A DNA stretch of 56,318 nucleotides from Tubiluchus corallicola. Taxonomy: Eukaryota > Priapulida > Priapulimorpha > Priapulimorphida > Tubiluchidae. The DNA is taken from contig JAQGDQ010000280.1 in the NCBI GenBank assembly GCA_030141605.1, positions 1-56,318 of the forward strand, written 5' to 3'. Below, in pieces: positions 11,820 through 23,757 of this stretch; position 1 is the stretch's first letter, and each line of letters begins with the position of its first letter. Below the pieces are notes generated by a model that was not told the DNA's origin, ran no database searches, and saw only the letters and a program-made list of their open reading frames with translations. A program made the translations under genes and the position numbers.

Positions 11820-12520
11820 CTAAAAGTTGCTCATTCCCTGTGGATCTGTGCTGTCAAGCGAAGCTTCTTTAGCTTTGTATTTTCTCCTAGGTGGAGTTAC
11901 TGGCTCGCCACTAGCAAGATAAGCCATCGGACCAATCGGAGAGACTTTTGCAAGTTTTTCCTCATTCTTAATAATCTCATTCTTATCTTCTGCATACTCT
12001 TTGAAAACAACGTCGAAATTTTCATACGTTAGTTGCCGGGATATATCGCCAAATGTCTTGATGCTCTTTACTAAAGACAGCTGGAAGGACATCATTGATT
12101 CTATACAGTGGCTGATTTCTACTATTCTGCATACACCAATAGTAATGATTGGCCACAGAAGTATAGCAATGATCAGCAATAGAAGGTTGGCATATTCATG
12201 AGTGGTAGCCCTTTTCCTTTCGTTAGCGAGGTTCTCTCTCAAAGATGCAATGTGGGTGATTCTCACGGCGATTAACTGGTCCACATATGCACTAGCCAGC
12301 TGCACAAGTTTTATTGCTTCTTGAACATCGGGTCCGGGCAGGGGTGTGTTTTTTAATGGAAGCTTCAGTATGTCTCTCAATGCAGTGTAGTACAGCGACT
12401 TTTCAAATTTCTTGTACTGTTTCGATATTTCCGGAGATATTAAAGCCGCCTTTTGAAAATACTCTAGATGAAGGTGTCTCGCCGCTAGGTACTGCAGCCA
12501 GTCGTTATGTGTCAAGTGAC
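11820..12520 (-). CDS. NIT receptor exon 2 (terminal)
   Basis: Residues 209-441 and stop. The acceptor is gctatag|GTCACTTG. It encodes the last NIT helices, TM2 and the basic cytoplasmic tail 'PPRRKYKAKE'. No donor-like site that would skip the stop was found near the end. Confidence 0.8.
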
Positions 12521-13876
12521 CTATAGCAGAACAGAAAATTGTAAACATAAAAAAAGCAAAAAAAACTCGTTAAGTTTCTAAAACAGAAAATTATCGCGAA
12601 GCAAATGTACTGAAGCACTAAAGTGAAACAAATAGTTTAAGTTTATTATTAATTTCATTATTAAAAACTCTTGTAACCCCAAGGCTAAATAACTAAGATA
12701 CATTGAGGTTTAACCCTTTCATACCCGTTGTATCCAGTGGGATACAAGTATATTTTCTGCCTTTGAAATTAATAAAATTTTAAAACTGACAGTTATTTGA
12801 TCTGTTAATAGTTATTTTGATTTAAGTCAATAACAATAGACTAAAATGATGATAAAATAGCAAACTAGAAAATCTACATTGCATAAAAACTGTGCAAGGT
12901 ACAGTACTTTAGAGATGACTTTGTACAGATCAGCATAGCATGCATATTAAATGTCTTAAATACTTTAAAAAATTATCAGCAGTTGCAAAATGAAGCACCT
13001 TTGATGCTTCCATTGATTCCCAATGTATCCCGTGCGATACAGGCTATATTTAGCACGCGGGCACAGGTAGAAAAAAATAATTATTATGTGTAAACAAGAT
13101 GGACATACTGAACAAAAGTACCAAGCCAAAAATTTTTTTCTTATTAAAAAATAATTTGGGACTGAAAGGGTTAAAACTACAATTAAACATATAGGTAAAA
13201 AACACGATAAATCATTAATCATAATGGACAGCAAGCATACAAAATACATACCTGTTGAATAGTAGGTGGCAGCATAAGTTCTTTGGATGTCTGAATTGTC
13301 GACAGCAGTCATAAACAAATGTAAAGCAGTTAGTTGTGGAAAAGACGCGGTTCCATCAGCTTCGTTCATCTTGTCTCTGATCCAGTGAATGAGCTTGTCG
13401 TTTATATGATTATAGAAAATCATGCTAGATGCCACAGAGTTTGCTTTTATGGGCAAAATGTTTCTTCTCTGATTGATGATAAATGCGTGAAGATTTTCCG
13501 GCGTGGCAAAAGGGCCATCAGATGGCTCGACACCGTAACCCGGCCACAATCGTCCCGAAACTAGCTTTCTAAAACTTGCGTCGGTTTCGTCGTATTTTCG
13601 GTGAAGGAGCGGTTTTATACCTTCGTTGTCGGGAGTGCTAACGAACAAAGTGCTCAGCAGTCTTTCTTCAGCTAAACTTGTTACAATCTCTGCCAACGAC
13701 TGCGCCGTGTCGATAATGCCGCTAACTTCGTCGACTTCTTTCACTAAACGTACCGACGAAGACAGCACGATGGCATTCTGTATTGCCATGATCAGCAAAA
13801 CTATAGTCGCCAAAGCTATGACGATGAACATGCGTAACGTCTGTCCATGCTCAGCAGATCTGACAAAGAACTTCAT
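11820..13876 (-). CDS. NIT-domain membrane receptor lacking a catalytic domain (2 exons)
   Basis: CDS joins 13876-13252 and 12520-11820 on the minus strand (441 residues). It starts MKFFVRSAEH, then a hydrophobic segment at residues 16-38 (signal anchor), an extracellular region of about 280 residues, a second membrane segment at 319-339 ('NLLLLIIAILLWPIITIGVC') and a roughly 100-residue cytoplasmic tail ending GMSNF-stop. The extracellular region has the NIT domain pattern: 'LAEERLLSTLF' after TM1, 'FRKLVSG', and helices around 'GHLTHNDWLQYLAARH'. NIT domains in animals usually precede a receptor guanylate cyclase; here a stop comes first, with no HNOBA, cyclase or kinase sequence. Splice phase 1/1 restores a Gly across the junction. 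The start is uncertain: the frame stays open upstream to about 13965 without ATG, and an acceptor-like ttgttccag precedes 13909, so an upstream exon is possible. Function inferred: sensing of a small ligand; ligand unknown. Confidence 0.8.
12710..13174. mobile_element. piggyBac-like MITE in the NIT gene intron
   Basis: TTAA at 12710-12713 and 13171-13174 bound a 457-bp segment whose ends read CCCTTTCATACC and, inverted, CCCTTTCAGTCCC. TTAA target plus a CCCTTT-type end fits piggyBac. It has no coding sequence. Near each end is a GTATCC-type motif ('tgtatccagtgggatacaag', 'tgtatcccgtgcgatacagg'). Confidence 0.8.
13252..13876 (-). CDS. NIT receptor exon 1
   Basis: Residues 1-208 plus one base: cytoplasmic N-terminus, TM1 and the first two thirds of the NIT domain. 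The donor is ACAG|gtatgt at 13252/13251. It contains a possible N-glycosylation-poor, Ser/Asp-rich ectodomain. Confidence 0.8.
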
Positions 13877-13909
13877 CGTAATCTGATGTTCTTTCAATGC
13901 TCTGGAACA

Positions 13910-14465
13910 ATCTTGCAGGAATTTTGCAACTGCTGCGACGACACACCAGTAAATAAGTCACCGAGAGGCTAAAATACTGGAATGAGGTATTCAACGTATG
14001 TGACAGCACAAACTTGTCTCTGCTTTTAAAAGGAATTCAGTCCTAGGGCAAAGTTGATGTCAACCAACCATGCACGGCCATAGTTAGCATAATAGTTAAC
14101 AAAGTCCTTGAACAAAAAATGTCCAAAGGCTAGTTTTGGCTCAAGTCACGCGGGTGACAGTGAGACAGAAGTCACTAAAAATCTTGCGAGTTAAAACAGT
14201 TGCTGTTAACATTGACACAAACACAGACGTTTTTATTTTACTACGGAAGTTAAAAAAGCTATAATACAGTGGAACAGGTATCCAATTTATTGTATGAATC
14301 ATTATACAAAGAAACTAGGGTAAAATGTCCGCACTGATGTAGTGCAAACCCTTAGGACAAAAACATTTTTAGGCACTTGATGTTATAGATACAAATTTAG
14401 ATCAATTTTTTTAGTTTGTTTCGTCAAAAATTGTTTAAGTTTCATCATGCAGGTGAGCTTATAAA
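13910..14465. other. Spacer upstream of the NIT gene
   Basis: Probably holds the promoter and any 5' non-coding exon of the minus-strand NIT gene. No TATA box or other element could be assigned with confidence. Confidence 0.4.
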
Positions 14466-14470
14466 AACTT

Positions 14471-14662
<192 letters not shown>

Positions 14663-14823
14663 TTATTTCACTCCAGCAATACATATACGATACATCAACA
14701 TACAATATTATTGAAACAAAAAGAAACAGTATAGGTAAGAAAACGTTGATGAAGTCAAATTAACCAAATAAAAGAGTTGCTGTATGACACTTTGAAAGCT
14801 TGGCTTGTTAAGGTAGCACAAAT

Positions 14824-15185
14824 GAGTGAATGAAAGAATGGTTAGGGTTAGTAGACATGATGGAATGGAAAAAATAGTAAGATTAGGGATAGGAAGAAGA
14901 AAGGGAGGGGAGGATGAGTGAATGAAAGAATGGTTAGGGCTAGTAGACATGATGGAATGGAAAAAATAGTAAGATTAGGGATATAAAGAAGGAAGGGAGG
15001 GAAAGATGAGTGAATGAAAGAATGGTTAGGGTTAGTTGACATGATGGAATGGAAAAAATAGTAAGATTAGGGATAGGAAGAAGGAAGGGAAGGGAGGATG
15101 AGTGAATGAAAGAATGTTTAGGGTTAGTAGACATGATGGAATGGAAAAAAATAGTAAGATTAGGGATAGGAAGAAGGAACAGAGG
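14824..15185. repeat. 92-bp minisatellite, about 4 units
   Basis: Units begin at about 14824, 14916, 15008 and 15100, each with 'gagtgaatgaaagaatg', a tagggttagt motif, 'acatgatggaatgg' and a purine-rich end. The gttagggttag motif is telomere-like but occurs only once per unit. Confidence 0.93.
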
Positions 15186-15189
15186 AGAA

Positions 15190-16637
15190 GAAACGACCAC
15201 AGCTTAGTTTCAAGTGGAGCGCCATCTTGATAGAACTTTGAAAATTTTCAAACACTATCATAAATTTGACATTTTAGCCTTAGCATCACGAAGGTAATTA
15301 ACTAATCTTAATTAGAACGGTGATAATCATTAAATAAAGGTTAGAGGTAAACAGGTTTAAAACGTATCTATTGGTGCTTAATGCAAAATGCTTGATATTT
15401 CAAACATTCAACTTCAACAGCACTTACACTTATAATACGTCGTAATTAGTAGTCTATAAATTCATAAAAAAATAATTGCAAAAAATTAAGAGCTTATAAT
15501 AACATTTTAGGACAGTAACACGAGAGATTTTTAGTTGTAAGTAAAATAAACTATGTTATAAGTTATAAGTTTATTTATTTCCACTCTGCATCTAACAGTT
15601 ATAATAAAAATACACTGAAGTAAATATAAATATAAATGCAATATTATCCAGAAATTCTTATCTACGAAAGAGATTCTTATGCAGCATATACATGTGCAAA
15701 TTACATTACAGAGTAATTTTGATGCATACAGTTTGAGCCCAAAAGCATAGCTTGACACGCCAAACTGTATGTGGAAATCTTAAAGAAGTGATTAATAATT
15801 GAAATAATGATAATATATACATAAAAGTGGGGGGGGGGGAGTAGTGAATGAAAGATGAAATGGAGCGAGAACTAAGAAAAACTGTGATCATGATTATAAA
15901 GTGTTCAATAACCTGTTGAGCATAGTCATTACCTATGATGGTGATGACTTTATTTTACACAAGATAATGAATAAGAAGTTGTGACATAACCACACGAAAA
16001 TTAGAATCAAGTTATTTTTGGTGGAAAGTGGAAGAAGTTGAGTAATAATAAACAACTGTATTAAACTAGATGATGATTGTTCATTGTAATGATCAAAGTA
16101 ATATGATTGTGTTTTGCAAGAAGAGAAGAATCGCAGCTCACAAATAATTTCTAGTTTCCTCTCAGGCTTTTACCAGCTAGAAATCCATTTATGAAAAGAA
16201 TAGGTTAACAAAAATGAGAATTGACAATTCTGTCGTGACACTAAAGTTGTCGCTGGGGTGTTTTGGGGAGAGCCAACAACCGACATTGGAAGGTTTATTA
16301 GACTGTTTCTGAAGTTGTGATGTTTGTGTTAAACAGAAGAAATCGCAGAATGAAAATATGGTTTAACTTTGCGATCTGTTTTGTATTCGAAATCATAGTC
16401 TCATTGTCAATACACATATACACGAGAATTGTAAACATGATCAACAGTAGTACAAATGTTAAAGTAAATACATCAGCCAATATATCATGGAACCTGAGTC
16501 AAAAACGTTAGAATCACCAAAACCACTGTTCAAGCCTATTGCTTGTCCTCTCATCTTGCTACCAAGTCAAGAGTCCTAGTTATTCACAGAGAAGCCAAGT
16601 GACCCAGTTCTATACAAACATATAGCCGTAGCATTTT
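15190..16637. other. AT-rich intergenic DNA
   Basis: No firm gene. A plus-strand frame 16317-16511 could encode a short basic-plus-hydrophobic peptide (see findings), and a G-run lies at 15830-15839. Confidence 0.45.
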
Positions 16638-16990
16638 GCGTGTAAATACACTTATAATCAATAATGCGCGAACATCCTACACAGTCCTGATTTATAACGT
16701 CAGCAGCAGCTTTTACTGAATTAAAGTTATAAGGCTATAAGCAGAGTATAATGGATGACGTCAGAACAATGGCTTTGCATCAGCAGTTTTCTAAGCGAAA
16801 ATTGCTGAAAATAGAACATCTAATTAACTCGTCGATACTCCTCTTGGTGGACGTGTCCTAAAATATAGCCCACACCATCGTGTAGCCCTGTCATTCCTCT
16901 TTCTAAAGAGCTATATATCTCCTTCCGAGAGTCCCTAGACGCCCACCAGGCGCCGCTAGAACGTTTTTTCTGCAGACTGTTTGACCAAAA
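16638..16990. repeat. Dispersed repeat, copy B (inverted partner of 6231-6606)
   Basis: Reverse-complement homology to 6231-6606: 'gcgtgtaaatacacttataa', 'gctttgcatcagcagttttc', 'agaacatctaattaactcg' and 'gaacgttttttctgcagact' all have counterparts in inverse order there. Divergence of the two copies indicates an old family. Confidence 0.75.
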
Positions 16991-18249
16991 TTTCGAAAAA
17001 AGACGGAATTGGTTCCGGGAAAACGCCCGTTACGGGACGCTGTGGCCATCTCGCGAATTCTAAATATGCCTACTACACCATGAGCGTGCCTGATGTGAGC
17101 ATATATACAACACATGCATGAGCAAGTGTATCTGGTCGGTCTAATACCCGCACTTACTGGTTTTTCTTAGCTTTATACTTTCACTATTCTGATCTGACGT
17201 GATACAGTGAGTTAAAGGGGATGTTTTTGTGCCAAATTTCCCCCATTTACCATCTGGCTCAGTCATTCAGTACTGATAACATTGAAATTTTCGGAAAATT
17301 AGGACCAACATCAGGGAAATTAACCTAACCCGAAGACGTGGTATTTGTGTGTATTTTACTAACATATCAATGTAATTACGATTGATACTAACTAGCATCA
17401 TACTTGTTGCAGGTGCAAATGTTTTGGTCCATTACCTCTTCTCAAGGTAGTATATGCATTAGAAGCCACAATATATTAGACTGTAGTTCAACAAGCTAGA
17501 CTACTTTTTCTACTCTGACATTGTATAGGTGGAACTTGTTATGTACACACGTCTCTGTTACATTTAAAATTTGACTTATAATTACACTGCTACCTTTTAC
17601 TGGCATTCTGGCTTTTTCTCGACTCAATATTGGACCAACAACGTATGTATGCATTTTAGCTATTAACGTAGTAATCTGTAGCACTTATTTTCTAGCACTT
17701 ATTTCAGTAGATTTGTCGAGGTAGTAATTGTAGACTACAGAAAATTTGTATTTTTGCAGAATAGACTAAAATAGATATGGGAATGCAACTTTGGTTTGAG
17801 CGTATACATTACAATACTTAAGAATGACAACAAATAATATAACATATGCAGGTTGCCACGTAATCGATATTCAAACATATTAACTTGTGCACGAGAAAGT
17901 ATATGTTCCACGTAACATGTAACACAATTTTAATGACATCTGCAACACACTGGTACTTTCTATAATCCTGAAAACAACCTATACAAATAACTATCGGTTC
18001 TCAGACATGGACTCGTTGACAGAATCTGCAAATAAGCTATTCATCTTGTGTAATAAAAATGAATTTAAGTCACCTATGAGCAAATCTTGATAGCAAAATG
18101 GGCAGCAGATAGCAGCGAGCCTGTTCCAACCAGCAAAAAATTTCATTCAGGTTTAAATCAAATTACAAAGAAGGAAATGGCTTATGTATCAAATCTGTTA
18201 CGTCACGCGTTGAAGGGTTAGGCTATCATTATCTGTTGGTTACAACCAA
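16991..18249. other. AT-rich intergenic DNA, nothing recognised
   Basis: No supported gene, RNA or repeat on either strand. Confidence 0.45.
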
Positions 18250-18357
18250 ATCACGTTGAAAACACCGGTTCTCGTCAGATCACCGAAGTTAAGCAACGTA
18301 GAGCCTGGTTAGTGCTTGGATGGGTGACCGCCTAGGAATACCAGGTGCTGTAGGCTT
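18250..18357 (+). pseudogene. 5S rRNA-derived sequence (5' end missing)
   Basis: From atcacgttgaaaacaccggt to 'ccaggtgctgtaggctt' the sequence follows metazoan 5S rRNA over about 108 of roughly 120 nt. The internal Pol III control region is recognisable (A-box-like 'gaagttaagcaacg', C-box-like 'ggatgggtgaccgcc'). About the first 10 nt are replaced, so stem I cannot form. There are substitutions in the core (gtagagcc where gtcgggcc is usual, cctagg where cctggg is usual). There is no T-run immediately after the 3' end. It is a 5S pseudogene or the head of a 5S-derived SINE rather than a working gene. Confidence 0.85.
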
Positions 18358-18745
18358 GGCGGATGCCAACACTGTATCTCGACACTATGCGGAGGAGCTG
18401 CACAAGCAGCCAACGGCTAGAGGGCGGAGGAGGTCAAGTGACCCAATGACCATGTGTAGAGGAGTAAACCTGCCAAATCAGGAGTGGAGTCCCGAAGGCG
18501 GACCAGTGCAGCATGCTCACTGACTCCTGCAGCCAACCTGGTGCCAAATGTATCGCTCCGCTTTCCTTTGGACTACACCAGCGAGAAAGAGAGGGGGTTC
18601 CTGTTGTCTGGGCAACTCAGGATCTCCATACACCTTTCCCAGGCATGTGCCCTGGAGACGTACAAGGGATCGCACTGCACTCTCTTGACACACACTCCAT
18701 TGTCTTCCGAGACAGGATGCCAAAATACCATTAAAAGATCGTGAA
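18358..18745. other. GC-richer tract fused downstream of the 5S-like sequence
   Basis: Moderately GC-rich DNA, unlike its AT-rich neighbours, directly continuing the 5S-like segment. Several frames are open for 60-125 codons on both strands but none matches a family I know. It may be the body of a 5S-headed retroposon. Confidence 0.35.
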
Positions 18746-19118
18746 GCCTGTACGAATGTTTGTGTATGCATCTGTCTTTCAATGCATGTCTCAGCTATAG
18801 TACCTGCAGAGTTTAAACTTGGCACACTGATGGAGACTTTGTCGAGGGTGTTTAATATGATACAGTCAAGAATACAAATAGCTCTGACTCTCAAATATAA
18901 CCAACAGTCTGTTAATGGATGTGGTCATTAAATGGCTCTAGCATGAGGCTGTTTTGGTACAGATTAAATGACACTAGTTTCTCCAAAATGAAAGCGCACA
19001 CAGGTTTACACTTCAATGGATTGGTAGACGAACAGTATGACATGCAGGTTTTGCTAAATCAGTTTTTCATGAAAAAACAACTTTATTTTAGGATTTTCTG
19101 CAAGTTGCTTGTCGCTTC

Positions 19119-19270
19119 TCAACAATGAATGAGCATGCTGATTGTGTCCACAAGAACAATGCATGCTGATTGTGTACACAAGAACAATGGTGATTTGATG
19201 GAGCATCTCAACAATGAATGAGCATACTGATTGTGTCCACAAAAAAAATGGTGATTTGATGGAGCATTTA
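19119..19270. repeat. Short imperfect tandem duplication
   Basis: The blocks 'caacaatgaatgagcatgct', 'gattgtgtccacaagaac' and 'ggtgatttgatggagcat' recur two or three times over 150 bp, with partial copies between them. Confidence 0.8.
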
Positions 19271-20162
19271 ATGTCAGCATAGCTATGCCATCTGCTATAG
19301 GAAATACCAGTACAAATAATCACGTTGAGAAAGTAGACTAAAAGAATAAGCCATTTCGCAGTTTCGTTGTTGCTGTAGGTAAATGGTTAAATTTTACCTT
19401 TGTAATGCATCTTAAGTGCAACTGTCATGTGGGTAAAGCACAGCCATCTGCCATCAGTTCAGAAACTTCTGGACTTTACTTAAAATTATGCATTAGTCTG
19501 TGCGTAAAATGATTTGCTAGCAGGATCTTGTTGGGAACAAGAAAAAATGAACTAGGTAAGGTTCTAGCTAGCTGTTAAAACTATTACTATACAACAGCTG
19601 GGCTGCATTGTCAAACGTACATAAATGCGTTGTGTGGTACACTTCACCATTGACCTTTTCACGATCATTACCAATCGGCGGAACTGTGAAAAGGCTTACT
19701 GCTTAACAATAATGCATAAAACTTGCTACGGTAAAATTTGGCGTGTGCCATCAATGCTGATCTTGTGCTCGATAATTTATCATTTGATAAAGGAATATCT
19801 TATAGAGATTATATTTTTCTCCAGCAGAGAAAGAGACAGAGAACCGGCAATATGGAAAACCTTTTGAATGCTAAACGCAAAAATTTTGGAAATAATTTAT
19901 TTCATACTGCACCCTTAAGTAGGAATGGAGAGATGAGTAAAAAGAATTTCGTAGATAATGGCATAGACAGCTTTTTTATGCATGTTTTTACGTTTTTCTA
20001 TGTCGTCTTCTTCACTGAGGCACATTTCACTATAACAATTTCTGCCGAAGTACACTCTACCGAGGCATGATCCACTGCCGAGGTACATTCCATCATTGTC
20101 AATCCGCCATGGTAGTATATGCGACCACATAATGATCGAGGAATGCGCAAAACAGGCACGAA
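19271..20162. other. AT-rich intergenic DNA
   Basis: No credible gene. A plus-strand frame 19738-20070 is open for 110 codons but low in coding character. Confidence 0.4.
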
Positions 20163-20171
20163 GCCTTATTA

Positions 20172-20889
20172 GGCGCTATTACACTTTCGCACCGCCTAGC
20201 TTTTCCTGGCTATTGGTTGTTTTCACGCCTGCAGGCCAGAAAGCAGACCAACAGGCGTAATATACACCATATTCCCATAATATTATTGCGGCGTACGCTT
20301 TATAAGTCCAGATTAAAATCATGCATTACTTACCTACAGCCGCCATTAAAAGCTGCACGTGAATAACCGTGTTTACATCACTGCTGCGCAGTCGCTCTCG
20401 CGCATTGACGTGTTGGCCTTTAACCTGTATTTTTAGTTTCTTCGCATAATTTATGATTATTAGGGTTGCATCTATGAGAGTTTGTATCGTATCGCGGGTG
20501 GGCCTGGAACGGAACAGTTATTTATCATTAATTTTATTTATTACTGTAGTATTATTACTATTAGATTATAAAAAAAGTAAAGGTTTTTTCTTTATTTCGT
20601 AAATGCGGTGAAGATGAAAGTGTGTCACGTGCTTTTAAGCTAGGCCCTGATAATGCATAAACTAGTACGAAATTCGTCACGTGACCACACACACAAACAA
20701 GATGGCGATACTGTGTCGAACTGTGAATACAGCGTAATTATTGGTAATTATGCCTAAATAGGATTAAATTACAATTAGATTAGCGGAAACATTCACTGAT
20801 GACGTAAGAATAATAGAATGATGACTTACGAGCCTAAAAACGCGTAATAACCTATAAAAAGCTAAGCGGTGCGAAAGTGTAATAGCGCC
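20172..20889. mobile_element. DNA-transposon MITE with 33-bp TIRs and 9-bp target duplication
   Basis: The left end GGCGCTATTACACTTTCGCA is repeated inverted at the right end, with about 33 bp of terminal inverted repeat and one mismatch. Both sides are flanked by gccttatta (20163-20171 and 20890-20898), a perfect 9-bp duplication. The 718-bp interior has no transposase. A 9-bp duplication fits MULE- or Merlin-type transposition, but the superfamily is not decided by the sequence alone. Confidence 0.88.
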
Positions 20890-20898
20890 GCCTTATTA

Positions 20899-22009
20899 CG
20901 ATGCGCCCGGCACAAGGTAAACGCTAAGAACTCGTAAAGTATTCAAAATCACAGATTTGTATAAATAGCCTGAGAAAAAATTGGTAAAATGCCCTGTGCA
21001 CGTATGCTGCCATATGTGCTAAACTCAATTTAATGAGTTTCCCCCATGAAACTACTTGGACCTAAACAAACTGAATAAAGTGCCAGGCCTGTTCCAAAGT
21101 TTGAACACTATCACTTACTAGCTAGATTTTATGCTTAATAATTAATTGCATAGCTAGTCTAGCTTAGCAAAACTGAAACTCATCTTGATTATATTAATTG
21201 ATCATATGATTATAATCACTTGATTATATGACAAAAGTGAGTTACAAAGGTGGGTACTTTTTGTTATAAAGCTAAGGAGATAAGAGTTCTTACCATGAAT
21301 ATCATCATGCTGCATATTTAGAGAAGTGCCATAAAACAATTCAAAAACAGACGGCTCACAGTATCGACCCGAAGGCTTTAATAATCAATAAACGTGGCAA
21401 AAACGAACTAAGAATTAACAAAAAATAAGTTTGCCAATACCGGAAACTGAAGAATTGTAGCCGGTGTACGGTTATTTTAAGAAAACATTAATTTGAAGGG
21501 TTAGTAGTTGATATTTTTAATTTTTAGTAAACACTGGTTATATTTTGTCGGGCGGTTATTAAAAATTTTATTTTTTCGCAGATTGTTCAATAAATTTAAA
21601 ATAAAATCCTAATAATTTTTCTTAAGTGTTTATGTCTGAATGCCGAAAATGGATCACTGGTGCAGTAGCGTTTCCGTGTTATAGAAACGTGAATTCGTGC
21701 AACAATTAACCTAATTGTAATGCGTGCAACTGTTACTTAAATTAAATTGTTAGGTGACATTGAGAGCTACGTTTTATTTACTTGAAATGTACAATATGCC
21801 ATCATGAGCAACATTTACATTCAAGAACCGCCGACGCATGGCAAGGTAGTGACATTAAATTTAACAACAGTGTAATACTAATATTATAATAATACTTTAA
21901 TACTAATAATACTAATAGCACAATAACCAGTATGTGTATAAAATAAACACTTTATTGGCACAACAATATGGCTATATACAGCCACGTGGACATGTTTTCA
22001 TACCTATTA
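20899..22009. other. AT-rich intergenic DNA, nothing recognised
   Basis: No gene recognised; the right part may belong to a degraded copy of the element whose end is at 22017-22061. Confidence 0.4.
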
Positions 22010-22061
22010 ATGGGTAATAACCTATAAAAAGCTAGGCGGTGCGAAAGTGTAATAGCGCCCT
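22010..22061. mobile_element. Solo right end of the same MITE family
   Basis: Contains 'aataacctataaaaagcta' followed by the terminal repeat ending 'gtgtaatagcgcc', matching 20844-20889 nearly base for base. No matching left end is present within the window, so it is a truncated copy. Confidence 0.8.
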
Positions 22062-22612
22062 TAGCAAACTTTTTGAGTATCTTTTAACTGTTCACATACC
22101 TCACGCTTCGGAAGTTTGGTAGCAGCGTTTTTATACTTTGATACCTTAAACCTATTCATAGCTCGTCGTAAATCGCCGCACTTGCGTTAATTTTTAATTT
22201 GTTCGCAACAATCAATGAAATCTGTTTTTCTGTCTTCAAGTAAAAATGAAACACAGTCGCCTCATCTTGAAAGCTGCGTCAACGTGATAAGAAACCTTTT
22301 CCTAAAAGTTCCCTTTGTATTTTATTTACCGAGGTTTATTTTCAATGAACTACGCCACAACCATGTAAGCAAACACGTCGAACAGTTCACTGTTTAAAGA
22401 GTGGAAGCTTGCTAAGTTGACAATATCATTTTAGACTCTATCGACAAGTCGGTAAGTTCGCCTGTAAGTATTATTATTATTACTGCTATTTCTGAAATTT
22501 TCAAAACTTGCTAACTCCAAAACTAGAAAACCTAGAGTTATGAAACTTGCAAGGTAGAGCCTCGGGGAATGGGCGCTAACAGTGGTATGGTAACCGGTAA
22601 TATTTGGTTAAT

Positions 22613-23010
22613 AGGGATGAGTATCGAACGTTCGAATTCGATTGACCGAGTTTTTTTTAGTTCGAATTCGATTCGAACCTGAATTTATAGATTTGAGTAA
22701 TTCAGCACTTCAGCTACATATGCTCTTTATGATTAAAATGTTTGAAACGGCATGCAAATAGCACAATTTTGCTGCAGTTTCTGTGCAAATTTTTTTTATA
22801 AACTAATGGTGGTTTTACTGCAGAACAAAATCAAGTACTATGCATGATCTTTGTAAGACCACTTTTTACTAGTGGTTAGAAAACTTGCTCGAAAATCTTT
22901 CAAATTCAATTCGAATTCGATTTGAATTCGAAATACCGAAATTCGGTTCGATCGAAAGTCACAAATTCGGTTCGATTCGAATTCGCATTCTTATTGAGAA
23001 TGATCGATCC
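22613..23010. mobile_element. hAT-like degraded element with TTCGAATTCG-rich ends
   Basis: Starts 'agggatgagtatcgaacgtt' and both ends are dense in TTCGAATTCGATTCGAA-type palindromic repeats, giving loosely inverted termini. The right end is degenerate (cgcattcttattg) and no clean target duplication is visible. Non-coding. Confidence 0.55.
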
Positions 23011-23034
23011 TACTGGTAAAAAGGTGAAGTACAT

Positions 23035-23215
23035 TATTAGTGTTCATGCATTATGCTTAAAAAAAGGCTCAACCTTCTGGGAAGTTAAGCTCATTTCACT
23101 GTTTGCGAAAAGTATTTGAAAGGTTTAGTAATAAATGTACGATAACTTGATAAGAATCTCATTTAATAAGTAAAATCATTTTAAAGTGATACTTATTTTA
23201 TGCATTTTGAAGAAA
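23035..23215. repeat. Dispersed repeat family, copy in intergenic DNA
   Basis: Shares order and sequence with 38050-38225 ('ctgggaa.ttaag.t.atttca', 'taattagtaaaacc..tttaaa') and, inverted, with 35655-35835. The copies are diverged. Confidence 0.65.
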
Positions 23216-23757
23216 AGCAGCATGCTGTCAATTTTCGTCAAAGTATATAAGTTTATGCAAAAAATGAGCCACGGAAGTTTGAATTGTTTTAAGTGCAATG
23301 CGCGCTTACGGAAAGCCACGATGTGCTTACATAAAGTTACGAAATCCACCAATTAACTCTATCACTCGAGTCACAATTTTCAAATGAATCATGGCTACCA
23401 CCGCGCCTGAAAATGTTTGTACACTACAGCCATAGTGTAAGTTAACTACATGCTTTATTGATACTTTTTTGCAAATTTCCTTGTTATATTTTTGCTTGCT
23501 AAAGTCCTAAAATTTAATGTGAATGCTATGAATAATTGATAATGCTACCAAAAGTATTTCAGAAGTATGTTCACAAGTACCCAACAACAGTAAAGCAACT
23601 GGCGTGTCCTTTTCCTGCTTGTCTAGCCATTCAAATTCATTTTGTATTGTTGAATAAATTCAACTCTCTTAAGCACATGTCGTGGTTTACTGTAACTTTT
23701 TGGAAAAGTGGATTACTGGATAATATTTGAAAATGTTTGAAAAATATTTTGAAAGTA

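Noticed and set aside
12001-12526. Plus-strand ORFs opposite the NIT gene
   Set aside because: They are antisense to a well-supported exon and match no family.
18250-18357. Functional 5S rRNA gene
   Set aside because: First bases are replaced, core substitutions are present and no T-run terminator follows directly.
19738-20070. 110-codon ORF in intergenic DNA
   Set aside because: No family match, no splice sites and AT-rich composition like its surroundings.
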